64,000 nucleotides of DNA from Andrena cerasifolii (taxonomy: Eukaryota; Arthropoda; Insecta; Hymenoptera; Andrenidae): NCBI RefSeq assembly GCF_050908995.1, contig NC_135121.1, positions 1,364,001 to 1,428,000 of the forward strand, written 5' to 3'. Shown here piece by piece: positions 21,858 through 33,032 of the stretch (positions within the stretch are counted from its first letter, which is position 1; each line of letters opens with the position of its first letter). Below the pieces are notes generated by a model. That model had not been told where the DNA came from. It saw only the letters and a list, made by a program, of their open reading frames with translations, and did no database searches. The translations under genes and the position numbers were made by a program.

Positions 21858-23043
21858 CTACCCGCCGGCTCGTCGAGCGCCAAGTACGCGGGCTTGAACG
21901 ACTCGACGGATACGGTACGCGCGCTTCCGTTTACCTCGATTGAATATACGCAGTTTGAGATACGCGAGAGTACCTTGCGCGGGCCTGTATTGGGCCGTTT
22001 GAGCGACTTTTTCACCGCCCTTGTCAGCAGGAAGACATGCATATATGAAACTAGGTCTCTGAAGAAATACGCGCGGTTCTTGTACTTTAGCGTCACGGGG
22101 ATGGGTCGTGCCTGCCGCTGAATTCTCTGAATTCTTCGCGGAATGCCCGAGGGTCGGGGGCGAAATCATCGGATAAAAAAAATTCGCCCGGAACCGGAGC
22201 AGGGTGCCATACAGGTGTTCTGTCGGAGACGTGCCGGTGTCGAGGCGGACATGGTTTCGCAGACCGAACAATACTGTGGACAGAACGTGGGTCCACTGCT
22301 GATTGGCGTGGCACATTATTGCTGCTATAAGCGTTCGGTGCCAGCGCTGTACCATCTCGTTTGACGCAGGATGGTACGCAGTCGTGCGTATGCGGTGACA
22401 ACCGTTCAATAAAAGCAGCGCGGCGAACAGCTGGGACTCAAACTGTGCGCTCTTGGTCGGTGGTAAGGACCTCGGGCGCCCCTTATCGTGAAATCCACTA
22501 GTCATAGAATGCCCTCGCCACGGTTCGCGCCGAGATGTCTCCAAGCGGTATCGCCATGGCCCAACGCGTGAATCGGTCGATGAGCGTGAGGCAGTAACGA
22601 TGCCCATGGTGCTCCGGCAGCGGTCCGATTAGGTCGATATGTACATGTTTAAATCTCTCGTCCGTTGCGACTATCGGAGCGGGAGTCATTTTTACGTGCC
22701 GCGATATTTTTGATTACTGGCAGTCAACGCAGTTTTTGCATCAGCGCGCGATGTCGCGGTGTATATTGGGTCCCACGTACCTCTGCCTAACCCAGACCTT
22801 CGCACCCGCGTGAACGAGGTTATGGAAAGTCCTGAAGATCCGTTGACGCATCGATGCCGGGATGTACGGCCGCATGACTTCGCCGGTCGTTTCACAGTGC
22901 AGGGCTAGGTGGGTCGGTCCCCACACAATTTTTCGTATCGTCAACTTATAATCGGGCGATTTCTGGATTTCTTTGAGTTCTGGATCATTCTCCTGCTCGT
23001 TCGCGAGCGAGCTCAGCATCAACTCGACCGAAGGTCGCAGCAC
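21858..23043 (-). pseudogene. Gypsy A integrase, in three frame-broken pieces
   Basis: The H2C2 zinc domain (FHNLVHAGAKVWVRQRYVGP, about 22820-22780) is followed by the core: FKHVHIDLIGPLPEHHGHRY (about 22650), with the first catalytic Asp, then after a frame break QFESQLFAALL and TAYHPASNEMVQRWHRTL (about 22430-22340), which carries the last catalytic position as Gln-Arg context. The C-terminal part after 22200 is disrupted again. It would insert the cDNA into host DNA. Confidence 0.8.
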
Positions 23044-23112
23044 CTCGATCCGCGAGAGTGGGTCCGCGACAACATTTTCTCCGCCGGGAAGGTACTCAAT
23101 GTGAGCTGTAAA

Positions 23113-23538
23113 TTACGCAATGTACGACTGATGGCGAGCTTGCCGCGGAGATGCCTTTTCGGTGCGCTGCATAAACGGGTACATAACAGGTTTGTGGTCC
23201 GTTACAACCTTGAACTGGCGACCCTCTAAAAAGTGCTTAAAATACTTAATCGCTTCGTAGACCGCGGTCAACTCCCGATCGTAGGCGCTGTACGCACGCT
23301 GAGCCTGGCTCAATCTACGAGAGAAGAACGTGAGGGGCCTCCACGATCCGCTGACGGCCTGCTCGAGGGCCGCGCCCATGGCGAAATCAGATGCGTCCGT
23401 CTGCACGCGTGTTTCCGCCGCATCGGATGGGTGCGCCATTATCGCCGCATTGGAGAGGTCTTTCTTGACCTGGAGAAACGTGGTCTCGGCTTCCCAATTC
23501 CCTATGTCGTCCTGGTACCGTTCGGAGATGTTCCTCAT
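23113..23538 (-). pseudogene. Gypsy A RNase H
   Basis: VQTDASDFAMGAALEQ, RRLSQAQRAYSAYDRELTAVYEAIKYFKHFLEGR and VVTDHKPV are the RNase H core, with the catalytic Asp-Glu-Asp residues visible. It removes RNA from the RNA-DNA hybrid. The frame differs from the RT. Confidence 0.85.
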
Positions 23539-24058
23539 CCTCTTCTGGCGACGAAGACGCTATGAGGATATCGTCGATAAAGGCAAATAAGAATTCCAAA
23601 TCCCCGAGAACGCGATAGATATAGCGTTGGAACGTTTGTCCTGCGTTGCGCAATCCAAACGTCATGGCCGTGTATTCAAAGAGCCCGAAGGGGGTGATGA
23701 CCGCCGTCTTCGGGATATCTTCGGGGGCTGCCGAGATTTGATGATACGCTTTGTGCAAATTAAGGGAACAAAAAATGTTTTTTCCGTGAACGTTAGCCGA
23801 AAAGTCGTGCAGGTGTGGCACGGAATACTTGTCGGGTACGATGACGGCGTTCACACGACTGAAGTCCCCGCAGATGCGCCATTCCTCGTCCTTTTTCATC
23901 GTCATATGAATGGGGCTTGCCCATGGGCTACTGGACGGCCTGCAAATGCCCGCTTCGACGAGGCGGTTAAATTCCCGCTTCGCGGCCCGCAACTTGCTCG
24001 GAGATAGGCGTCTGGCCCGCTCGGAGACCAGTGGACCGTGCCTCTCGGTATAATGCAA
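23387..24058 (-). pseudogene. Gypsy A reverse transcriptase
   Basis: RT blocks in order: EFNRLVEAGICRPSSSPWASP (about 29-49), WRICGDFSRVN (60-70), SLNLHKAYHQI (98-108), TPFGLFEYTAMTFGLRNA (122-139) and FIDDIL (160-165). The first catalytic Asp (normally in LDL) is Asn here, so the enzyme would be dead even without the frameshift after residue 170. Downstream the frame changes to the RNase H segment. Confidence 0.85.
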
Positions 24059-24201
24059 GACGTCGCGGGATTCCAGCGGTCCTTTCTGCCCCAGTCGCGT
24101 TACCTCGGGAAAATCCGCGAAGATTCGCGCGTACTCGGTCGACGGATCTGCAGTGTAGATTGAAACAAAGAGGGAAGGTTTTGCGGCGCCGAGAGTATAG
24201 A

Positions 24202-24480
24202 TTAGATGTCCGTCATGGGATCCATGAGTCGACGTTTCTTAAGGTCGACGATGAGGCCGTAGTGTTTTAGTAAGCCCGCCTCGATGATAGGGTACGGAAC
24301 GGCGGCGACGCAAAAATTCCACGCGATTGGACACCTTAGGCCGAGAACAAGGGTGCGATGTACTTCACCAAATGTATTGATGACCGTGTCGTTCGCGGCG
24401 TACAACTTAAACCGATTGGGCTCGCGGCCGACCCCGTTGGTAACCGGGATCAGGGATATCTCCGCACCGGTGTCAACCAA
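24202..24480 (-). pseudogene. Gypsy A aspartic protease
   Basis: The catalytic motif VDTGAEISLIP opens the fragment, and IIEAGLLKHYGLIVDL matches the flap/C-terminal 'G-x-D-L-L-x-x-Y-x-L' block, with D replaced by A-G-L here. This enzyme matures the Gag-Pol polyprotein. A frame break separates it from Gag. Confidence 0.75.
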
Positions 24481-24568
24481 AAAGGGCTGAGCGGATTTTC
24501 GGTCGCGTACGTGGAGACGATTTCCCGGTACTTGTTCCCTCCATCAGTCTCCGCGGTGGAGGATCGGT

Positions 24569-25138
24569 CTAGTTTACCGGCTTACGGTGGGCCTCCGATG
24601 TACAGTTCCCTTTACATACGCGCGCCGCCTCACCGAATTTCCTATAAGTCCAGCACAGGCCCGATGATTTTCGGTCCTTCGACTGGCTTCGTTTGATGTC
24701 GTGCCCGGACTGCAATCGCGAGCGTGCATGTGCACGTGAGCCGGTGCGTTTGGCCAGACGCTCCACTTGCGCGGAAAGTTTCGCGAGCTCCGATGTTAGC
24801 CGATCGACCTTACCCTCAAAGGACGCCGGAGGGGCTAATTTGCTGGATCCGAACGCGGCCGTGGCGATCTGAGGTCCTGAGCTGGTAGCCTCGACGATTT
24901 GGTCCGCGAGTGCCGCGATATCCTGCAGCTCCGCGACGTTGAAGGCTGCGTGGATGGTTTTACATTGCATGGGCAGATGCTCTAAAAATATTGATTTAAT
25001 AACGGTATCGTTGCATCTCCCGTCATTCGAATTACGAAGGCGCATTAGGATCTGGGTCGGTTTCTCATTGGCCGCCACCCTAATCGCGCACTCCTCCGCT
25101 GTTTCCATGTCACCCGGTACGTCATGACCGTTTACCAT
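24569..25138 (-). pseudogene. Gypsy A Gag, C-terminal half
   Basis: The block ANEKPTQILMRLRN to IKSIFLEHLPMQC to AALADQIVEA corresponds to the C-terminal half of insect gypsy Gag. It is followed by a predicted coiled-coil stretch (VDRLTSELAKLSAQVERLAKR) and an unusual zinc-knuckle-like ending (CWTYRKFGEAARVCKGNC). The N-terminal half is absent, so the frame begins inside the original gene; the Met at 25138 is internal. The related N-terminal block is found in the separate unit at 20776-21051. Confidence 0.75.
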
Positions 25139-25471
25139 CGTTGCGCTTCTCGATTTACGCGACGCGCAATTTACCTACGCAAAGTCCACGAATGAAGTGG
25201 TATTCGAAATGGAATTTCGCGGAGTAAAAGTATTAAAAGGTATTCAAAAGAAGTAGCGTGGAAACGTCTAGAGCTGTGGCGTGTAGCCTGTAAGTTTCAG
25301 TCTCTAGAGTGTCGACTAGACGTCTCTAATCTGAGCGAGGACAAAGTATTTGCTTCCTCCGCCGTTGGCGCTGACGTTGGTTTGTGGCTGACGGTATCGC
25401 CACAACTACTCCCCCCCCCCCCCCCCCGAGCCGTTCTGGGGCTCGGAGGAGAAGGTGACAGTTTTCTTGCG
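25139..25471. other. Junction between gypsy A and gypsy B
   Basis: Non-coding; contains a run of about 17 C at 25411-25427. It may include degraded LTR sequence, but I could not find matching LTR ends. Confidence 0.4.
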
Positions 25472-26113
25472 TTAATACGTTCTGAGAGGCCGGTCCAAGT
25501 CTCCTTGTTGGTGTGGTTGGATCACATTATTGGGTGTCATCGGCTGGTCTTCTGCTGTGTCCGTTTTTGCTACCAATACTGGTTTTAGTCTGTCAATTGA
25601 GATTGTTTTTTTCTCACCGTCAATATCGATGATGAATCTTCTGTCATCTAAGCGTTTGATAACTTGATATGAAACTGAATATGGTGGTTGAAGCGGTGGC
25701 CGCACTTCGTCGTGCCTTAAGAAGACGTGAGTGCATTCGTGCATGTTCACGATTTTATTCGTACATGTGGGACTAACCGCCCTCGTGTATTCCCGATGTG
25801 TTTCAATGAATACCTCAGGATCAGCCGGTGTTACTTGTTGAATAAAGAGGTCCCCTGGTATCCGTAGTATTGTACCGAATAGCATATTAGCCGGGGATGC
25901 TTTAAGATCTTCTTTATAAGCCGTTCGTAATCCCAGCATTACTGTGGGAAGAATGTCCGGCCATGGAATGTTGGTACTGCACATTAGAGCGGCGTTCTTC
26001 GAACCTGCCTTGCACTGATGGTGATTGAGAGAGCTCGAAATAAGGTGCTCTCAAATTGTGAACCCTGATCAGTGGTAATGGACATAGGAGTGCCGAATAG
26101 ACAGATTCATTCC
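25472..26113 (-). pseudogene. Gypsy B integrase, C-terminal part
   Basis: Starts on the minus strand next to the insertion with FGTPMSITTDQGSQFE (about 26090-26045), which contains the second catalytic Asp. A frame change follows, then IPWPDILPTVMLGLRTAYKED (25966 downward), NMLFGTILRIPGDLF and a C-terminal chromodomain-like/SH3-like tail (VSYQVIKRLDDRRFIIDIDGEK). The catalytic Glu region between is shortened. The end near 25472 precedes the C-rich tract. Confidence 0.8.
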
Positions 26114-26536
26114 TTGGGGGCTGCCCTTAAATTACGTAATCTTTAGGGGGGGGGGGGTCGCGAATTTCTCACGTTTTCTTGCAAGGGGGGGAAGGGTGTC
26201 AGGTAGCGTCTAACGTAATATTATTTTAACCCAAAAATCAATATGAGTAGCCTAAAAAAACGATGTTTCATCGCGCACACGTTACATAATTAGTTTTAAA
26301 TCGTGAAAAAAATGGACGCTCCTTCATCACAGAAATAAAACGAGAAAATAAAGATGCAGTCGTTCTCCCCTTCGAAACAAAAATATGCGGAGGCGCGAGC
26401 CGACTACCACGTGATTGCAGTCATCAATTATTAAACCACGCATAGTTTTAACCTACAACACGACAGGTTAAATGAACGGAATAAATTTCGTCAACGCGCG
26501 AGTCGTTTTATCCCTGCATAACTTCATTTAATTCAA

Positions 26537-26824
26537 ATGGGATCGATTGATTTGGATGACGTTTATCAGCGATTTTTTAAACCTGTCAAGGCAGCTAATA
26601 CGGATTACAAAAATGAAAATATCCAAACGAAAGTTAATTCTGAATGGCATGAAACAAAAGAACGTTTTGTTGATGATAAAAAAGAATTTGTAGCATTTAT
26701 AAAAAGTCATATTGACTTTTACAATACTCAAAATAAACAAAAGAAAAATAGTATTTTAACATATTTTACGAAGATAAGTAGAAATGCAGTGTCTGATCAG
26801 TTTTTTAATTATAAATATTCTTGA
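26537..26824 (+). pseudogene. Transposase-like gene, first segment
   Basis: An open frame of 95 codons, MGSIDLDDVYQRFFKPVKAA and onward, rich in Lys, Glu and Asn and without a recognised domain. It is placed as the first coding segment because it is on the same strand and at the expected 5' position of the transposase-like gene. It could also be chance. A donor site was not established. Confidence 0.4.
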
Positions 26825-27282
26825 AAAATTATTAAGACATTACATATAAATTCTACATTGCATACGCAATCTCAGAAAAAAGATAGTTAGAAATTTTAAA
26901 TATATGTAGATCTTTTTACAATATTAGTACCGTATATCCAATAAACTTACTAAACAATTTAATGTTTCGAATTGTTGGAACTAATTGATTTTCTTTTATA
27001 TTAAAAAAATGTGAAGAAGAAATTACATTCTTTTAAAATTTAAAAATAAATATACTTTGTATAATTTAATCATTTCATTCATTATCTTTAAAAAAAAAAA
27101 CAAAATTATCGAATAATTAAAGGTGAAATGTTTTTCAATATATTTTCAGCTATTGTTCCATTAAAAGCCATTTCACTTGTGTTCCATACAAATCGATTAT
27201 AATTTTGTTTAACTATATATTTTAAAGATACAAAAATATTTAATTGCCTTATAAATTTAATGTTTTCAATTTCTTAAAGCTC

Positions 27283-27696
27283 AACATACATCCAAACAAC
27301 AATGTACTCTAGACAATCAAAGGGCTCTCGATAAAGAAACTACTGTCGATAAATAAATTACTCTCGATACTCTACTACAGGAAGGTTTTAAGGAAAATTT
27401 TAATGATTTATTAGCTCCTTCCAACATTCTGAAGAGACACTATCCAACGCCTGCTCAAGATACAGTCACCAAAAATGTTCAAATCTTAGAAAATAAATTG
27501 AATGTTCAAATACTCTCCCGAGATGTCAATCTCGGTGGTAACACATCTCAAAGTGACATAAACAGAACTAAAAAGCATTTAGCAGATGTGTAAAAAGAAT
27601 TAAAAAATAAACAGCGAAATGCTGAATACCAGCAGAAATTTAGGTTAGAACATAAACAAAAATTAATTCCAATTTGTGCTTCTAATGCGACCGCTG
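27283..27696 (+). pseudogene. Transposase-like gene, second segment (two stops)
   Basis: The frame reads DNQRALDKETTVDK, a stop, then a longer stretch (EGFKENFNDLLAPSNILKRH to LIPICASNATA) broken by one more stop near 27590. It runs to the exact base where the 961-bp element is inserted and continues in the same frame at 28663. Lys/Gln-rich, with no named domain. Confidence 0.55.
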
Positions 27697-28657
27697 CACA
27701 GTGCGTTGCTCAATGGACAAAAATCTAAAAAAATCAATATTTTTTTGCGATGATTTTTAACAAGACCGCAATCCAGACTCTTTATTTGTATATGAACACT
27801 CAGAAAACACGTTAGTATTGAGAGAATCTATTTAACGCATTTCCTTGATGTATTTAGTTCTGTCTTATACCTCAAGGCCACCTACATTATTAATATTAAG
27901 CATAAATAAAAATAATTTTCAATGGATCATTTAACTAAACGTACTACATACTCTTTATTTTGTGAAACGATTTTTTTACTTACTTTAAATTTAGTTTTAT
28001 TGTCTCGAAGTTACACATCCAATAAATTGCTGAATTATATGTTTCCAAAATTTAACCTCACTTTTCTCGAAAAAGGTAAAACACGTCTTGGGGTTTATGT
28101 TGGAAACTATTCCTGGAGCAGTCCCCCATTATTAGCATACAAAAAAATTTGCACATGTTTGCATTTTGTTTAGTTATAGTAATTTTTTTAGAAAAACGTT
28201 AAATGCGGACAAACCAAGAAATTTTTGAAAAGTGGTTTTGTTATGCACCAAGAGACAAAAAGATTGGACGTTCTAAACATCCGATCTGTTTTTTCCAATT
28301 GTTTATACGATACCTATCATGACTTTTCCATCTTGGATACTGTCTTCAGTTTTAAAATAGCTGTCAAACGCGATACACGTAAAAAAAATAATTTGATACA
28401 AAAATTTTTCGAACAAAAGTTAGTCAGTATTCAGTTGACAACAAATTGTAAAAGTAAATATTGATAAAAAAAACTTTTTATTCAATAAAAAATCAAGATC
28501 ACCTCAATTTTTTTAATGCAACTGTATATTTCTTTCTACACCATTCGATGCATCTATATATTCTGGTTAAAAAAGTATTGAGGTATATAGGTCGAAATCT
28601 GATTAGTTTAGAAATTATGATTTTTGTTCCGAATTCTCATTGATTCAACGCACTGTG
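27697..28657. mobile_element. Transib-like element with RSS-like 13/23 termini (961 bp)
   Basis: The left end is heptamer CACAGTG (27697-27703), a 13-bp spacer, then ACAAAAATC (27717-27725). The right end, on the complement, is CACAGTG (28657-28651), a 23-bp spacer, then ACAAAAATC (28627-28619). The direct repeat CGCTG flanks it (27692-27696 and 28658-28662). The interrupted frame continues across the site. Transib elements have CAC-A/T-A/G-TG ends, RSS-like nonamers and 5-bp GC-rich duplications (family knowledge). No transposase frame is recognised inside, so it is non-autonomous. Confidence 0.8.
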
Positions 28658-28662
28658 CGCTG

Positions 28663-29093
28663 CTTCAGTTTTAAATATTCGCGAAAAAGTTGGAAGACCG
28701 CGGGTAGAGGAAGACCAGCTAGAGATTTTTAAAGTAATTTTAGAAATTGCAAGTTTCGGTGGAGCTACACACGAACGTCATCGAACGGAGGAAGTGAGAT
28801 CTTGCAAAACGTTAGATGATTTGCATGAAAAGCTCCTAAAGATTGGATTTAATTTATCGAGGAATGCGGCATACTTAAGACTCCTACCTAGAAATTCAAA
28901 CACGCTCGAAGGAAAGAGGCATGCTACTACGGTTCCGATAAGACTTTGCAGGACCCAAAACAATACCCATAAATCGCACCTTGATAGTCAATTTTGTACT
29001 GCATCAATTTGCTATTTAGAATCATTGGTATCAATGCTCGGGTCTCAGCAGGTGGCATTTATCTCTAAGGATGACAAGGCGAGAGTGCCCATT
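28663..29093 (+). pseudogene. Transposase-like gene, third segment
   Basis: An open frame continuing the 27283-27696 segment: LNIREKVGRPRVEEDQLEIF, SCKTLDDLHEKLLKIGFNLSR, AAYLRLLPRNSNTLEGKRH and VSMLGSQQVAFISKDDKARVP. I recognise this as part of a family present as many 'uncharacterized' proteins in aphids, cnidarians and sponges, very probably transposases; the family has no name I can give with confidence. The DDKA motif may be part of an acidic catalytic centre (inference). It stops exactly at the 29094 foldback insertion and resumes at 33033. Confidence 0.65.
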
Positions 29094-29858
29094 AGGGCCC
29101 TTTACACGGACGGTCTTGCGCGCGGTCCGGCCCGCGGGCCGGCGCGCCGCACGCCGCGCGGCCCGCAAAAGTACGTGAGGCCGGATCGTGGCGCTCCTTC
29201 GCGCGGGCCAGAAGGTCGTACCCGTCACTACTTAGAGATAGCGAGTTCGGGCTCCCATTTCTACGTCGACTCCACATGCTTTGTACACGATCCACCGCAG
29301 TGGTGTATTGTGTTCTACCTGTTCGATGTATATTATCGATCTGCGAAACGATCGACAAGACACGATCGCGATATACGTTCGCGAAAAGTATACAAATTCC
29401 TCGATATACCAGGCTATCATAAATGCTGTTACTGTATGCTACACTGAAACATCTGTTTTTAGGAAGCTACATTTGGTTGACCTGAAGGTGCTATAAATTC
29501 TAGAAATGGTTTATGACTCAGTTATAACGAGTGTAAAATTTTACAAGGGTACATTAAAAAATGTCCAAATGTTTCCCCGGCAATGCGATGGCAAATGAAA
29601 TTGCAGTTAACACATTCACTGTTGTGACGATCATAAATATTACTATCAACGGCAATAATTACCATGTCACTGCTTGTTTTAATATAAAAACTAATATTGA
29701 TAGACAATAAATACATATAGGTATGCAAGTGATGTTATGTCTAAGATAAATGATGAAGAGATGTAATATGCAAGATGTTTTGAAGAAGGGGGTAGTCTTC
29801 TGATTGCTCGTGATGCAGGTCAAATTTTTCACCCACGCTCTTGCGTGGCGCGCAGCAA

Positions 29859-29945
29859 GAAAGCATCACAGTCCTGCCCGCGCGCCAGAAAGCATCACAG
29901 TCCTGCCCGCGCGCCAGAAAGCACCACGCTCCTGCCCGCGCGCAA
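29859..29945 (+). repeat. Three 29-bp tandem repeats in left foldback arm
   Basis: Three head-to-tail units start with gaaagcatcacagtcctgcc, the third slightly diverged. The mirror copy is at 32178-32264 in the other arm. Confidence 0.85.
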
Positions 29946-30019
29946 ACCTCGAATCCAGAAGAGTTTTCATAAGAGACAGAAAAGGTAGTTAGAAAAGGAA
30001 AAAACGATACTTGGAACCA

Positions 30020-30080
30020 GGCTCGTTGCGCGCCTCAGGATTTCCGACAGTGCGGACGAGTCTGAGGCGCGCGACGAGCC
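30020..30080. repeat. Hairpin inside left foldback arm
   Basis: ggctcgttgcgcgcctcag (30020-30038) pairs with ctgaggcgcgcgacgagcc (30062-30080), a 19-bp stem with a 23-base loop. The mirrored copy is at 32043-32103. Confidence 0.8.
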
Positions 30081-33032
30081 TGGCAGCCGATCCTGGCAGC
30101 CAAGACTCCAAACGCAACGCCGTCGATAAGCCGTGCCTCGATGGGTTTCGAGGACTTCGACCCTCGAGACCAGGGGGGCCGTACCATGTTGCCCCCTAAG
30201 ACGTGGCGAATAAAAAATTCTACATTTCGCACCGGATCTTGGCGAAAGTGACGTGGATCGTTTCCTTATGTTTTCCCGATGAAAATGGTCCAAAAAACGA
30301 CACAAATCGGATTGTAATTAAGGAATCTTCATAATAAATTGATTTCCATAACTTCGTTAAAAATAGTCCGATTTACATGAAATTTGGTATAATTTTCATT
30401 TGAAAAACGTAAAGAATCCATCGGTATCACTTCCATATCGATACGATAAAGAATAAAGTATACAGTTTTTCTGAAACAGGTATGAATCCTTGGCCGACCG
30501 CAGCGAATCGAGGTCGGCGACCCACAGTCGAGGGTGAAATATTCATTACAACGTATTGAGAAATTCTTTACTCTTCGTCGTATCGATATGAAAGCAACAC
30601 TAATGGATTCCTGGCGTTCTCCCAATTAAAATGATCACAAATATCATGCAAATCGGACTACTTTTACACAAACAATACAAATTATAAAAGGAGTAGGCAT
30701 TCCGTGGTCCGAACGATGACCAGAACGAGCAAAGAACCTAATAAAAAGAAAATAAATATAAGGAAAGTAATCGTAATAAACGTACTAATATTAATGGATT
30801 CTGCCTTTTCTCCGTGCATTCACTTAAACCGTAAACATTGGTTCCTCCCTCCATAGGTCAAATTCCTAGCGGGGGTGATTATGGCAAAATGTAATTGGTT
30901 AAGGCGGGACAAAAGTATATTGCTCCAACGGCGGGTTCCACCGGTGACCATTCTAATTGCCCTACTCCTGGGACTCTCCGCAATGCCGTCACTGATGGGC
31001 TTCAGCCCACGACGTCTTTATTGCTGGACTAAACGTTGAGAATCACAGGACAATGGTCAAATAAGGAAATACCTCGCTAAGCTTGCACATCTGGCAACGA
31101 AACATAAACTAAAGACGTATTTACAACTCCTGATTTTTATAACACGACCGCCGTTTGGGCAGAAGGACGAAAGCGTTTTACATTTCCTCCTGGGCTCAAA
31201 TCAGCCCCTTTTGTCCCGCCTTAACCAATTACATTTTGCCATAATCACCCCCGCTAGGAATTTGACCTATGGAGGGAGGAACCAATGCTTACGGTTTAAG
31301 TGAATGCACGGAGAAAAGGCAGAATCCATTAATATTAGTACGTTTATTACGATTACTTTCCTTATATTTATTTTCTTTTTATTAGGTTCTTTGCTCGTTC
31401 TGGTCATCGTTCGGACCACGGAATGCCTACTCCTTTTATAATTTGTATTGTTTGTGTAAAAGTAGTCCGATTTGCATGATATTTGTGATCATTTTAATTG
31501 GGAGAACGCCAGGAATCCATTAGTGTTGCTTTCATATCGATACGACGAAGAGTAAAGAATTTCTCAATACGTTGTAATGAATATTTCACCCTCGACTGTG
31601 GGTCGCCGACCTCGATTCGCTGCGGTCGGCCAAGGATTCATACCTGTTTCAGAAAAACTGTATACTTTATTCTTTATCGTATCGATATGGAAGTGATACC
31701 GATGGATTCTTTACGTTTTTCAAATGAAAATTATACCAAATTTCATGTAAATCGGACTATTTTTAACGAAGTTATGGAAATCAATTTATTATGAAGATTC
31801 CTTAATTACAATCCGATTTGTGTCGTTTTTTGGACCATTTTCATCGGGAAAACATAAGGAAACGATCCACGTCACTTTCGCCAAGATCCGGTGCGAAATG
31901 TAGAATTTTTTATTCGCCACGTCTTAGGGGGCAACATGGTACGGCCCCCCTGGTCTCGAGGGTCGAAGTCCTCGAAACCCATCGAGGCACGGCTTATCGA
32001 CGGCGTTGCGTTTGGAGTCTTGGCTGCCAGGATCGGCTGCCAGGCTCGTCGCGCGCCTCAGACTCGTCCGCACTGTCGGAAATCCTGAGGCGCGCAACGA
32101 GCCTGGTTCCAAGTATCGTTTTTTCCTTTTCTAACTACCTTTTCTGTCTCTTATGAAAACTCTTCTGGATTCGAGGTTTGCGCGCGGGCAGGAGCGTGGT
32201 GCTTTCTGGCGCGCGGGCAGGACTGTGATGCTTTCTGGCGCGCGGGCAGGACTGTGATGCTTTCTTGCTGCGCGCCACGCAAGAGCGTGGGTGAAAAATT
32301 TGACCTGCATCACGAGCAATCAGAAGACTACCCCCTTCTTCAAAACATCTTGCATATTACATCTCTTCATCATTTATCTTAGACATAACATCACTTGCAT
32401 ACCTATATGTATTTATTGTCTATCAATATTAGTTTTTATATTAAAACAAGCAGTGACATGGTAATTATTGCCGTTGATAGTAATATTTATGATCGTCACA
32501 ACAGTGAATGTGTTAACTGCAATTTCATTTGCCATCGCATTGCCGGGGAAACATTTGGACATTTTTTAATGTACCCTTGTAAAATTTTACACTCGTTATA
32601 ACTGAGTCATAAACCATTTCTAGAATTTATAGCACCTTCAGGTCAACCAAATGTAGCTTCCTAAAAACAGATGTTTCAGTGTAGCATACAGTAACAGCAT
32701 TTATGATAGCCTGGTATATCGAGGAATTTGTATACTTTTCGCGAACGTATATCGCGATCGTGTCTTGTCGATCGTTTCGCAGATCGATAATATACATCGA
32801 ACAGGTAGAACACAATACACCACTGCGGTGGATCGTGTACAAAGCATGTGGAGTCGACGTAGAAATGGGAGCCCGAACTCGCTATCTCTAAGTAGTGACG
32901 GGTACGACCTTCTGGCCCGCGCGAAGGAGCGCCACGATCCGGCCTCACGTACTTTTGCGGGCCGCGCGGCGTGCGGCGCGCCGGCCCGCGGGCCGGACCG
33001 CGCGCAAGACCGTCCGTGTAAAGGGCCCTATT

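Larger units (their letters stand above)
21858..25138 (-). mobile_element. Gypsy A: Ty3/gypsy LTR retrotransposon body, decayed
   Basis: Minus-strand order gag, protease, RT, RNase H, integrase, diagnostic for Ty3/gypsy. The 5' end is cut (Gag starts mid-protein) and clear LTRs are missing on both sides. Several frameshifts. It lies directly beside gypsy B, which has the same order and orientation and is probably a related lineage. Confidence 0.9.
29094..33029. mobile_element. 3.94-kb foldback element with near-identical 1822-bp arms
   Basis: The arms 29094-30915 and 31208-33029 are reverse complements; the loop is 30916-31207 (292 bp). Mirrored positions always sum to 62123, so no indel separates the arms. 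In the stretches compared base by base I found one mismatch (30835/31288). The ends are AGGGCCCTTTACACGGACGG. ATT at 29091-29093 and 33030-33032 is the target duplication, and the interrupted reading frame continues after it. No transposase is recognised; ORFs in the arms are mirrored and have no domains. Confidence 0.95.

Noticed and set aside
27922..28464. Two plus-strand ORFs inside the Transib-like element as a possible RAG1-like transposase
   Set aside because: No recognisable catalytic or zinc motifs; AT-rich chance frames. The element is treated as non-autonomous.
29859..29945. CRISPR-like array
   Set aside because: The 29-bp units are head to tail without spacers, lie in a eukaryotic foldback element and have no cas genes nearby.
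29281..32842. Paired ORFs in the foldback arms as duplicated genes
   Set aside because: They are identical because the arms are mirrored; none shows a domain, and several overlap on both strands.
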